From assembly GCA_029298735.1 (NCBI GenBank), contig JANSLP010000008.1, positions 124,001 through 188,000 of the forward strand: DNA of 64,000 nucleotides, written 5' to 3'. Below, one piece after another: positions 45,302 to 55,978 of this stretch. Made by a program: the position numbers and the translations under genes. How positions within the stretch are numbered: the first letter of the stretch is position 1; each line of letters begins with the position of its first letter. Below the pieces are notes generated by a model. That model did not search any database, had not been told where the DNA came from, and saw only the letters and a list, made by a program, of their open reading frames with translations. Source of the DNA: Ophiostoma sp. CBS 140.51 (taxonomy: Eukaryota > Ascomycota > Sordariomycetes > Ophiostomatales > Ophiostomataceae).

Positions 45302-47943
45302 TCAAAACACCGAGACAGGTAAAGAAAGGGGGTTGCAAGAAGGACGAAAGTGGAAGGAAGTAAACATAGAATGCTCGGATATTAGAATATACGTAAACTG
45401 AAATTATCAAAGAATTAAAAGAGACTTGGAATGTCGTTTTGTTTGCTGTTGGCACGTCGTTAACCACACACGTTGTCGGCCACGTGCACTGTGCAGACAC
45501 CGTGCTATCAATCCGTAATTGAATTGGTGACCTCATTCTTGAGTCGGCCAACCGTTGTCATCAGCCCAAAGGCAAATAATACCCGCTAAAGTGATCAGCT
45601 CGTCATACCTCACACAACCCTCGTGGGACTCGAGATTGCGGATTGCGGATAGAGTGGTTTGCACTTTCCCCTTGGGTCACTCTCGCCCCTGCCCTTTGGG
45701 GTATCTTCCTGCATCTCAAAACACTGTGCAAACGGCAACTACATCCCAGACTTTCTTGATTGCTTTTCGCTTTGCTCCCGCCGCCGTTTCGGCACCTTTT
45801 CCGCCTTGTCAGGGGGGGCCACCTGTAAAAGGCAGAAACAAAAGCTCTGGCCAGGCCCAGCCTAGCCCAGCCCATATGCCCCACCAACGTAAAGAGTAGA
45901 GCTTTTTCGCTGTGCTGTTCGCGTCCACACTGGTCGAAACTGTGTCGTTCCTGCCTGAAGCTTCCCTCGGAGCGACTTCTTCCCCGCCATTTCATTTTCA
46001 ATTTCTCGCTGTTTCCTTTTGCCCCTAATTTTTTCTCAACCGACCTCCCCTCACTTGTTGTTGAGCTGCTCTTTCCCCACTATCCGACAACTGGCGCGAT
46101 CACGCCAAAAACAGAACGAGCGACCACGCTCACCGCCAGAACAGCACATCCCTTTTCCCCATCACTTTTTTTTGTCTGATTTTTTTTTTTTTTTTAGTAC
46201 GACCGATGCCTGGCTGACCACGCAGGAACTGAATTTTTCTTCTTTATAACGACCGTGCCTATCAATTGTCGGTTCCTGACCAAATGCAGTGCATCGTGTG
46301 GTTCTGTCAAGTGATGTACCTCGAGAGGCGGCCTATTGTTACGCGTAGGTCATCGTTACGGGTCATCTAGAACCGGCAAGTGCCCCTGCGATAGTCGGGA
46401 AGGCGCATTCCCCTCCAACAGCCACGCGACAGTCAGCTCCCAACGGCAGAAAAATTCCTGGGCGTCGTCGGGTCGTCAGTGGAGAGGGAGAAATCACGGA
46501 AAGAGCCACCCACAACAGGCAGTAGAAGAAACACTTGAAACAATAGAACGGCAAAAACAACAATAGAAGAAACAACAAACGAAGAAGGAACATGGGACGT
46601 AAGATGTCATAATTTGAGGGAAGGAAAGCACGGCCCAAAGCCGGCAGCCACACCGCATAACAACGATCTGCCACATCATTAACCGCCCCAAATTTTAGCT
46701 CCCAAGTTTTCACGGTTTTGCTGTTCTGCTGTTCGTGGTCTCGCTGTTTTGTGTCTCGCCTGTTGTCCAGCTGTGCTTCGGCGGTCACCCGCCCACACTA
46801 ACGGCTGCGCGCGTGCTATTGTTTGCCTCCCACTGCACTGTATTACGCCGTAGTGTGTCTCTGTTATCCCCCGGCCCAAAACCCCCTCATTGACCTGTCC
46901 CGCGCCCTGTGCGTCTTCGAGCCAAACCCGCGATCCGTGACCTTTGCTCTTTCTTCTTTTTATCTTGTTTTCTTCTCTGCACGACTTGCATAACTGCACA
47001 CCACGAATGACCCTTCCCAAAACAGCGACTTGTCGACGCCTTAATCTCTCGGGAAAGGAAAGAACGCAAAGGAAACGAGACGCAAATTTAAACCAGACGG
47101 AAGGAGCCTCCCAGCCTCCCACTGCCCCCTCACTCAACCACCTTCCTCCGTCGCCCGTTGGGAAACATACAGGCCAAATATTCTTCCTCCTCTTCTCTCC
47201 TCACTGCTGGATCTCCGCCTTGTTGCTGCAAGCAACTGCATCTCCATCTTTGCTCAAGATTTTTTCTGGTTTGTCTCCGCCTCACGTCCACTCCCAGCCC
47301 CGCCAGCCTCGACTCGACTACCGGGCGTTCGAGGTGCTATTGAAGGACCCCTCCCCTAACTAACCTCGAGCATCTGTTAGCCCGCAAACTGCGATACTTC
47401 ATTTTTTTTCTCGCTTGTTCTCGACGCACTCCCTCCCGCATCGCTTTCACGACTATCACGATAGCATCGTCTGTGGCCATTGCAGCGTCGCCGGGCACTT
47501 TAAAGAGCATCGAATACTGAACCCCGGGCGCCCTCGACCCAGCCGAGCTCTCGCTAGCCGCAACGCCGACGAAAGCAGTTTGAGCACGCACTAGGGACCC
47601 ACGCAGGCTACCCCCATATACCAGCCACAACAACACAGCAAACTTTCTCGACGACACAACCCCAGTCGAAACTCCAAAGCTGGCCAGCAGCTCGTTTTTT
47701 TCTGTCTTACTTCTGTCTTGCACAACCTCCGATTACCAAACCTCGAAGCTGCCTCTTTTGACGTCCATCGCCATACACACGATAGCTCGAATCCGACACT
47801 GATCTGAACCCCTCGTCATCCCCAGATCTCGTTCGTCAGCATCCCCTGACTACAAAGTAGATACGTGGAAGGAGGGACGTCCATTGACAGCTTTATTGAA
47901 CAAGAACCTCCTTTTTCCTTCTCTCCACTCCCCATCCGCCACG
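45302..47943. other. Long intergenic region and 5' leader, no gene recognised
   Basis: 2.6 kb between the reductase stop and the next ATG. It includes a T16-type run near 46178-46195 and a C/T-rich 700-bp stretch before 47944 that is probably the promoter and leader of the DUF7918-type gene. ORFs (up to 152 codons on the minus strand) show no domain. One weak CTTTTCCGCC lies near 45797. Confidence 0.55.
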
Positions 47944-50078
47944 ATGCCTTGCTTCAAGGGCATCGCGGTCAGCATTCATGCAAATGGTGCGCCGCTCCCC
48001 GAGCACGGCATCCAGAAACAGTCGCGCATGTCCCGCATCAACAGCTACATTCCCGTCCCCGCACCTCAACTGTCTTCCGAGTCCGGCAAGCCCGAGGGTG
48101 CCAAGTTCGCCATCTCCATCACTCTCCTTACACCGGGTCTGGCCATCCCGTACTCGACGCCCAAGGCTACCGACGCCAACCCCTATCCGAAGCCACATGT
48201 CGTTGGCGAGCTGCCCTCGTCCAACAGCGACAGCAAGTTTGCCGGCATTGTCACTCCTTACATTCCTATGACGAACTCTGAGAATGAGACCATTGCTGCA
48301 TACATTTACTTTGACGGTCGCCCCAAGGAGGAGGTGGCCACACTGTTGCGGCCGGGTGAGGAAACATGGGTTAACAGCCGATGGGTACAGGTACCTGACT
48401 CTGAGGGCGGCGGCTTGGCCGAGCGCGAGTTCTTGTTCCGTGAGATGGGCCTCGAGCGCTGGCTGAATGGCCTGGATCTTGAGGGCCACGACGCGGCCGC
48501 CAAGCTGGAAAAGAGAAGACAGCGTTTCGAGAAGCGCCGGCGGAGGCAGGAGCTGCAGCAGAAGCAGAACGGCTCCTCCACAACGCCCGGTGGCACCCAC
48601 CGCAGAAAGAGCAGCGCAAGCCGTGATCTACGGTACGGTGGTGCCGACGAGCAATCACCCGTCGAAGCCCTGGAGGACGATGACCTTTCGGACGACTCGT
48701 TATCCTCAGACGACGAACCTCCCGAGGCGACTGGCCAGATAAAGGTTGCTATGTTCCGCGTGCTAGCGTCCGGCGAAATTAAGAAGGGCGAGTACTCGCC
48801 TCAGTTCGATGCACACGACGACGACGATGCTGAGGGCAGTGGAAATGGCGGCGGTGGTGTCGACGCTGACGTTGAGCACACGACAAGTTTTGCCAAGCCT
48901 AAGACACTCGATCCCAAGACCATTTCCACACAGACGGTCACCGGCATCGACGGCCCGGACAAGCCCTATGCGACCTTTACCTTTTTCTACCGCGGCGAGC
49001 GTGAGTTCAACTCCAGCCTACATGTTCTCAGCTCATCCTCTCTTTCTTACTAACGTTTTTTGTAGGCCAACTACAGAAGGTGGGCATCATCCCATCCGCC
49101 AAGAATGCACAGCAGACATCCACCGATGCCAAGCGCAAGTCCGCGCAGCTCGACTTCTCAAGTATTGGTCCTCTGAAGACAGCAGGTACGGTCGGCTTCT
49201 CAACATTCCGTGACCACGAAAACGAGCCCGCCCGACAGAAGAAGACGGGCCACAAGCGGAACGGCAGCGTGGCCAACGCCAACAACGCCATGGACGAAGA
49301 CAGTGACGACGACGATGACGACGACGACAAGATTCTGGGCAAAATAGACGATGCCGACGATAAGGACGTTAGCAAGTCCTCAGACCGGCTGGCACCCGAG
49401 GACGCCCAGTTCTCTGGCGAGCTGGCCGATGGTGTGAATCGCATTCGGGTAGGTCTACTCCTCCGTGCTTCATTTTCCTATCTTCTTTGTCTTCTCTGTT
49501 CCTTTTCCCTGCTAACAATCTCCTAGCTCAAGCGGCAGCACTCGGTCGACCCCGACAGCGCAACGGCCTCGTCCAACAACTTCCGGAAGTCCCCCAGCAC
49601 AGGACCATTTGGCGGCGAACTGACACCAACCGAGGGAAGCGGTGCCACGCCGAGCGCATCAGGCCTGGCATCAGGCGTTGCATCTGCCGTATCTGGCGGT
49701 GCTGGTAGCGCATCCGGTGATGCCGCCGGGCTCAGCACATCAGCCAACTCTGGCTCCCTCTTCGGCAAGAGCCTGCCGGATGACTCTGCAATCGGCAGTC
49801 CGCTCAAACGGCACCGCGCCAGCGTGGCCGAAGGCTCTGATAGTGACCCTAGATCGGTCTTCAGCTCAGGCGCTTTCCCACCTGCTCTGGGTGATATCCT
49901 TGCTAAAGCCGAGGCAGCATACGGCCGGACTGGTGGTAGCAACGCACAGACCGGATCCGGTCTTGGCTCAGCACTAGGAGGTTCTCTCGGCAGCACTCTG
50001 GGCACATCACCGACAGCAACCGCAACAGCAGCCACGACGAAATCACCGACTGTCAAGGAGGAAGAGGAAGAGCTTTAG
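47944..50078 (+). CDS. DUF7918-type hypothetical protein
   Basis: Exons 47944-49000, 49066-49448 and 49527-50078, with introns of 65 and 78 bp, give 663 residues. I recognise it only as a conserved fungal protein: the N-terminal 200 residues (MPCFKGIAVSIHANGAPLPE, then YIPMTNSENETIAAYIYFDG and FLFREMGLERWLNGLDLEG) have the beta-rich layout of DUF7918. A basic stretch KRRQRFEKRRRRQELQQK (about 195-215) could act as a nuclear signal. A conserved patch around TGQIKVAMFRVLASGEIK and YATFTFFYRGERQLQKVGII spans intron 1. The rest is acidic or Ser/Gly/Ala-rich low complexity. Function unknown; a nuclear role is inference. The frame is open upstream of 47944 but C/T-rich, so the ATG at 47944 is used. 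Confidence 0.8.
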
Positions 50079-51024
50079 GATCAGCACTTCCTACAGAGCG
50101 TCCGCGAAGTAGCCCAGCCCATTATTGCTGAACTAGACAGCCACCCACACTTATGAATGGGCGAGTCTTTGTCTTGACGCCACGCATCTTGCCAGATGTG
50201 TTTTTTTACATTCCTCTTTGGTTTCGTTTTGCTCATTTTCCACACTATCCATATTTATTTTCTTCATTGGGGGCTTTATTGGCGGTGCGGTTTCTTATTA
50301 CTTACATCGTATCACCTTTTTGGTTCGGTTACCGTCGTGCTTTTTCACACGTTGGTGGCTTTTCTTTCGCTGCGGCTAGGATTAAACAAAAAAAATCATG
50401 GCTCTCTACGGGTGGTGGGAAGAAGCATAAAGGAGGGCAAAGGATAGTCGAAGGAGCCTTGAATCAGGGAAGACACGCATTGGCCTTGACCAAGTGCCTG
50501 TCATTCTCATATTTCTCACTTCAGACATCCACCCCTCTCTGCTTTGTATTGTTCTTGCTCTTCTCTTATTTTTCTTCCTTTCTCTGTTATCTTTTTTGGT
50601 TGGTTATTGCGTATACAAACGACGACAATGATTGAACGAATAGCAAAAATTATCTTCCATTTAATGCTGTGTTTATTTCTTTCCTTCAGTGCCTTCTCCT
50701 GCACACTTCTTCGCTGTGTGCCCTTCCTATCTACGCGAGGCAATTATTGGTTTGTCTTCGTCTATGCTCTTTCTATTTCACTTCATGAAAACCGCAGGAG
50801 GAGCCATAGCGAAGAAGGGGAGAACTTATGCAGAATAAAAAGAAAATTTACATTGGTTTTGTACCTGCCTGGCTCAATAAGTGGATATAATTCGGTACAT
50901 CCACGAAGTAAAAAATAGTTAAGGAGAGAAGGTACATTATCAAAATATATCAAAAAATTAAACACGCTCGCTCTAATGAATGCTACCGTTTTAATAAATC
51001 AAAACAAAATACAAGGGAAATCCG
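50079..51024. other. Convergent 3' intergenic region
   Basis: About 950 bp, T-rich on the plus strand, between two stop codons. ORFs such as 50153-50635 are Phe/Ser-rich products of T-runs. No gene seen. Confidence 0.6.
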
Positions 51025-52539
51025 CTATAGCCCCTCTTTTTTCTTTTCCTCGTCGTAGATACGCTCCACGCAGATGACCTTGGTTGACACAGGCCGCAGT
51101 GTTGAGCTCTCGGGTGACTCTGTTTCTGACCTCTTCCGTCTCGCTTCGTTTATGGCAGTCTCGACAGCAGTACACCACATCAGATTGTTCCGTGTGGAGG
51201 CCGGGGTCATGTTTGCGGCACGGCTGCGGAAGCGGCCTCGTAGCACCCAAACGAGTTCAATCTCAAGCTGGCGCAGGGCAGCCAGGCGAGTGAAGCCCTG
51301 GGCAACGATACTACGGGCGGCCATGGCATATTCTTCTGAGATGTACTCTTCTTTGGTATCGTCCTCTTTCTCGCCCGCATCTTCTGCCATGCCCTGGTGA
51401 CGCTCTTCTGTAATGTTGAGGAGAACACGCATGCCGTGCAGGCTCTTGGCCAACGCATCGCAAAATGCCAACCACTTAGGACCGTCAATAATCTTGGGTC
51501 CTTCTTTTTTGACCTCCTGGTTCTCACCAGCTGTGAGGTACTTGGGGTCTCGCTCCGGTCCCGTCCAACCCATATCGGCGACGCTCACGTCCAATTCCAG
51601 CCGGACATGCCGCAGGCTGTCGCGCTGCCACAACTGCAGGCGCGGGATGTCACCGCCGACCGTGCCTGGGTACGTCTGGCTGCCAAGCACAACAAAAGCG
51701 TGGGCGGTCGACAACCCTGAGCAAAACAGCCGCACAAACACAAACTCGCTCGTCTTAAAGGCGATAGTGCGGGCCTCTTGATAGACTTGGCGGCAACTGG
51801 ACATGACTCCAAGTGGTAGGGCACGGCCAACCGGGCGGTAGGCTGGAAGGAGCTGAGCGTAGTCAGTCTTTTCCTTCTTCTTGCCATTGTCCTGTGTCGG
51901 CATAAGGACCTTTCGGAAGAACAATGGCCGCTGGTGGGCATTGCTGGCAAACATGCTCATAAACATGATGCCGTCGCCTGGGCCAAAGTCTTGGGGGCTG
52001 TCGAAAAAGTAAGGAGGCATGCAGTGAAAGAGGGTGCTGGAGACGGAGACTGACGAGGCGGCATCATTGGCCGGTTTGGCGGCCTCTGAAGAAGATGAGC
52101 CTGCTTCCGGCTTCCGGTCGATTGTGCCGAGCAACAAGACCCAACGGTAAATTTGTAGTCGGAGTTCGAGGGGCAGTCGGAGCAGTGGTGAAGGTGATTG
52201 CAGTGCGACCGGTTCTGGTGATATTTGTGCCCTGCTCTCGGAGCTGACGACGTCGTGTTGTTGTGTATCCGGTTCCGTATTCAATTGTGGTGGTGGTTCC
52301 TCGACGTTCGTCTCTTCTAGACAGTCCTCGTTATCTACTTTCAGTAGTTCCGTTGTTGTATTTGAGCTGTCTGTTGTCTTTGTCTGTGTGATGTTGTCCC
52401 AGCTGTCACCAACGGCTGTTATTTTAATCGGTGGCGAGGGAGCCGTCGGTCTTGTTGAAATTGTTTGAGACATGGTAATGCTGTTTCCAGACCACGCCTC
52501 TTTGGCGTGAGCAGCTCGAATAAACAACATTTCGCCCAT
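51025..52539 (-). CDS. DUF7730/F-box-like hypothetical protein
   Basis: Single exon; the ATG at 52539 (ACACAATGGGC) gives 504 residues. The next ATG at 52473 would remove 22 residues, and the frame is open to 52845, but that part encodes Phe-rich sequence from pyrimidine tracts and looks like leader. After an acidic, Thr/Ser-rich 120 residues comes SPLLRLPLELRLQIYRWVLL, the F-box-like helix that opens many fungal DUF7730 proteins, then SCRQVYQEARTIAFKTSEFVF and LRHVRLELDVSVADMGW, also family features. A C-terminal helical part ends KKKEGL. Members are numerous in Pezizomycotina and of unknown function; a role as substrate adaptor is only a guess from the F-box resemblance. Confidence 0.78.
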   Translation of the reverse strand: MGEMLFIRAAHAKEAWSGNSITMSQTISTRPTAPSPPIKITAVGDSWDNITQTKTTDSSNTTTELLKVDNEDCLEETNVEEPPPQLNTEPDTQQHDVVSSESRAQISPEPVALQSPSPLLRLPLELRLQIYRWVLLLGTIDRKPEAGSSSSEAAKPANDAASSVSVSSTLFHCMPPYFFDSPQDFGPGDGIMFMSMFASNAHQRPLFFRKVLMPTQDNGKKKEKTDYAQLLPAYRPVGRALPLGVMSSCRQVYQEARTIAFKTSEFVFVRLFCSGLSTAHAFVVLGSQTYPGTVGGDIPRLQLWQRDSLRHVRLELDVSVADMGWTGPERDPKYLTAGENQEVKKEGPKIIDGPKWLAFCDALAKSLHGMRVLLNITEERHQGMAEDAGEKEDDTKEEYISEEYAMAARSIVAQGFTRLAALRQLEIELVWVLRGRFRSRAANMTPASTRNNLMWCTAVETAINEARRKRSETESPESSTLRPVSTKVICVERIYDEEKKKEGL

Positions 52540-54409
52540 TGTGTGGTTATGAGTCGTGAAGGTCGTCGTGTGAACAAGAGGCTGCAATAATACGGGGAAA
52601 GCACAATAAAGAAAGAAAGAAATACAAACAGAGTCAAGGTACGACGAAGGAAATGAAGAAACAAAAAAAGGGACTGAAATTTGGACAAAATAAAAAAAAG
52701 CCACAGTAAGGGTCTTTATTTGGAAAGGAGTAGTGAGATTCGACGTCATTGTATGTCGTCGTCTGACATCTTCTTTTTTCTTTGACAAGATTAAGCCATA
52801 TCGTTTTCTTCCATTGTTTCTTGGTGGCCGCCTCGCCTCACCCAAACTGCAACTCTGACCTGCTTCCCATCATTCTTTCTTTCTCACGCCCCTAGCGGTC
52901 TTATGGATCTTATTCGACAAGAACAATAGACCTTCGTCAGAAAGAGAAACCATCGAACGCCAAGTTGTCACTTGTTCACGCAACAGTGGTGGGAGGTGGG
53001 AACGATATCCCTGTTGTCCGACCGTTGGGTCCATTGGGCTGAAGAGGGGGCTGAACGGGGAACGAACAGGGTCGAACTAACAGAGGATTGGAAACAGACG
53101 CTGGCTTGGGGCTCTGCTGTTGGTTGGTCGCGTTGGAGGCGAGTATCGTTTTGGTCATTTTGGGTTGTTTTGGGGCGTCATCTCATGAAAGTTGGCGTCA
53201 GATCCAAGGACAAATAACAAGTTCAGAAGTGTAGACCAATGGGGCTGGGGTTGGTGTTGTCAAGGAAGGTGCATATGTGCATGTGTCTGTAGTCAAAGTG
53301 TAGGAAGGTGCAGCAGCCTCCTGACAAGGAAAGACCGATCCAGGCATAGCGGCCATAAGCGCTGATTTCTGACATGATTAACGAAAAAAGGGCTGACGAC
53401 GTTGTCCGTGTGCTAGCAACAAAGCCAATGTGACATGCGGGCGGTCTATCGATCTTAACGTGGAAGCAAAGAGCGAAAATGAAGAAGGCGGTGTTGAAAC
53501 AGAGAGAGAAGAAAAAGAAAGGAGACTTGCTGACGGTTCATCTCCCATCAGGATCAAGACCTGGCAAGACAAGCATTGGCCTTGTTGCAAGAAAAGGCAG
53601 GCTGAGCCCTGTTCAGATACGAAAAATAAACATACATCCAAAAGGATTATCAGAATTATTCAATTGATGTTGTGAATAAGACAAGAGCCCATGACACCCG
53701 TGTGCGTATTCAGCCCAAGTTGCGTGCAGTTGCTGGGCTTCCTTCCTAGAACAAAATCACTCTCAAAAGGAAGCCAATACAAGCGGTGTAAGTTCAGTAA
53801 GAGCGACCGTTCACTCGGCGCAAGTTCCACTCCTTCCCAAAACGTCCCCTCGTGTCGGTTTAAGCGTTTCGTTCCTTACGCGTCTCAGTCTGACGTGGCT
53901 GACCGATTTTCTGACAAGTACAAAGTATTCCGTATATTTTCCGTCTTACTTTTTCGCGTGGTTCTGCAGTACGACCCATTTGAATTTCTCCGCTCCGTTT
54001 CCGTTCCCTATTGCGTTTGCCCTCTGCAAGTATCCTGAGAGACTTCTCCGCCAAGATCGATATCCCATTTGGAATAATTGGCATCCGATTGCGAGAAAGG
54101 ACAAAGGCAACAGAAACAAGCGAAGCAACTTACAGCTGCATGTGCCTGGATTGGACATATTTTATTACGGGTATTGCTTGATGCTGTGATACATACAAAT
54201 ACGAGAAAGATACCGTCATAACCGCAGCCTTCCAAATCGGTTCACAGAATCTCTATGCCAGCTACAGACACCCATGCAGAAAGCCATTCAGGCTGTTGCT
54301 TGTTTTCTTTCTTGTAAGTCTTATATTGTATTCAACTGGTAAATCCAGTCATTGGGTATTATTTGTACAGCCCGCGGCCGTTCTAGCTTTCCTACCACCG
54401 CCCTCTCCC
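52540..54409. other. Intergenic region, no gene recognised
   Basis: 1.87 kb. The left part is promoter and leader of the DUF7730-type gene; the right part is 3' flank of med8. Short ORFs (up to 115 codons, for example 53691-54038 plus) show no domain. Nothing further supported. Confidence 0.55.
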
Positions 54410-55387
54410 TCACATTCGTCGTTGCGCTGCCGCCGCGGCTGCTGCTCTTTGCCATTCGATGTCGACGTATCGTGGCAGGTCCGTGTCGCCGCGCGCAGCT
54501 AGCCAAAGTAGTACTTCAGGCTCAACAGCCGGACCGACTGGAGGTTGTGCTGGCTGTGATGTCTGTGCCGCTGCTGGCTTTGGTGCGCCATCATCAATCA
54601 TGATAACATCGTCGTCGGCGCCCTTGGCATTGTCCTCGTCCTCGTCCTCGTCTTCATCATCCTCGTCTTCATCATCTTCGTCGTCCTCCTCGAGCGATCG
54701 CCGTAGGCCGGTCCGCACGTTCTCCACGCCTATTTCGCGTTCCTCCTTGGTGTAAACATCGCTTGTTTCTTCTTGGATAAAGATCCTCAGCCTATCCAAA
54801 CACCATTGATGTGCTTCGTACCACACGTCGCCCAGTCCGAAAGGTTCGCGCGGGCCGTCGTCGTTCTCTATAGGATCTTCGCCATTATCATTATCCTCCT
54901 CCTCCTCCTCCTCGTCATCATCGTCATTGACATTGTCATCGTAGCCCTTGTTTCGCCGTCCCAAGGACTCAGCAAAGCTGAACGGCCCAATGCCCCGAGC
55001 CGCTGCCGTCTCGCGTGCCCGTTCTGCAACTTGTTCGACATCGGGCTCCAGCTTTTTCCGCAGCAGCGACGTCAAGATTTGTTCTTCTGTCCGCCCTGGG
55101 TACATGGGATCTGGGTGCACGACAATGCGCCGAAACAGCTCAGCATGCTTGCCCATGGCGTCGTTGAGCGACGTCAGGTTCTGCTGGAGGACAAACGCGG
55201 AGTTCTGGATGGATTCGGGTGTCGGAAGCAGGCTGGAATCGACGCCATCGCCACGGCCACCGCCCATCAAGACATCGCCCTTGAGGCGCTGAACGCTGTT
55301 TGTGAGCTGGTAGAGGCGCGCGCGGACGGTGTCGATGGCCTGGAGGTCTTTTTCCGTGAGGCCGAGGGCCGTGTCGTCGGAGTCCAT
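54410..55387 (-). CDS. med8: Mediator complex subunit 8
   Basis: Single exon of 325 residues, ATG at 55387. The N-terminal half (LTEKDLQAIDTVRARLYQLTNSVQRLKGDV, then LPTPESIQNSAFVLQQNLTSLNDAMGKHAELFRRIVVHPDPMYPG as consecutive segments) is the helical Med8 domain of the Mediator head module, which with Med18/Med20 contacts RNA polymerase II and TBP. ERARETAAARGIGPFSF and EAHQWCLDRLRIFI continue the family pattern. Two acidic low-complexity inserts (about 160-185 and 240-265, runs of Asp/Glu) separate the conserved blocks; the antisense of the second gives a long poly-Ser ORF that is not a gene. It lies on the same strand as choline sulfatase, 590 bp away. Confidence 0.9.
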   Translation of the reverse strand: MDSDDTALGLTEKDLQAIDTVRARLYQLTNSVQRLKGDVLMGGGRGDGVDSSLLPTPESIQNSAFVLQQNLTSLNDAMGKHAELFRRIVVHPDPMYPGRTEEQILTSLLRKKLEPDVEQVAERARETAAARGIGPFSFAESLGRRNKGYDDNVNDDDDEEEEEEDNDNGEDPIENDDGPREPFGLGDVWYEAHQWCLDRLRIFIQEETSDVYTKEEREIGVENVRTGLRRSLEEDDEDDEDEDDEDEDEDEDNAKGADDDVIMIDDGAPKPAAAQTSQPAQPPVGPAVEPEVLLWLAARGDTDLPRYVDIEWQRAAAAAAAQRRM

Positions 55388-55978
55388 CGTAAGGGGGAAG
55401 GTGGGGGTGAGGTGAGAGAGAGGACGTGTCGTATAAAGAGAGGGCGACGTTGTAGAGAGGTCGTAGGGTGAGTTGGAAGAGAGATGATGTTGGAAAGAAA
55501 GAGCGAAGCTTTACAGCGCCGAAAGAGGGAGCTACGCGACAAGCGACAACTGAATTGGCAATTGAGCGCAGAGCGGGGAAGGCACAGCAAAAAGTGGGGT
55601 ACCACCACCACCAACAGCCAACAGCACAAACCAAGAGTTGACTATGGTTGACAACCAACCGCGACGTTCCACCAACATTATTACACTTCTAGCAGTTTAC
55701 AACGTCAGTCGTACAACCTCACTTCAACGTCATCTCTAGGAATGCATACATTCTCACATTCATCATGGTTTCTTTTATTAATTGTTTAATTGAATTAGTG
55801 CTATAAACGAATCATTCCTCATGTGTCGCGTGGATAAAAAAAAGAAAAAGGAAAAAGAAAAGAGCAAAGGCCATGCCAACAAAAAAAGAAAAGAAAAGAT
55901 AAGGTGAAAAGAAATCATCGCCAAATAAAGAAAAGGCACTAAGCATCTCGGGTGTCCATTCGGGCCTCCGCCTCCAGC
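55388..55978. other. Intergenic region between med8 and choline sulfatase
   Basis: About 590 bp; med8 promoter and the A/T-rich 3' flank of the sulfatase (A-rich runs at 55837-55915). No gene seen. Confidence 0.55.

Noticed and set aside
45797..45806. CTTTTCCGCC, a partial match to the cluster motif
   Set aside because: Only 8 of 10 bases match and it lies downstream of the last cluster gene; not counted as a site.
52540..52845. N-terminal extension of the DUF7730-type gene with a Phe-rich hydrophobic stretch that could be read as a signal anchor
   Set aside because: The DNA is a pyrimidine-rich leader; a well-placed ATG at 52539 starts just before the family-like sequence.
54459..54755. 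Poly-Ser ORF on the plus strand
   Set aside because: Exact antisense of the Asp/Glu runs of Med8.
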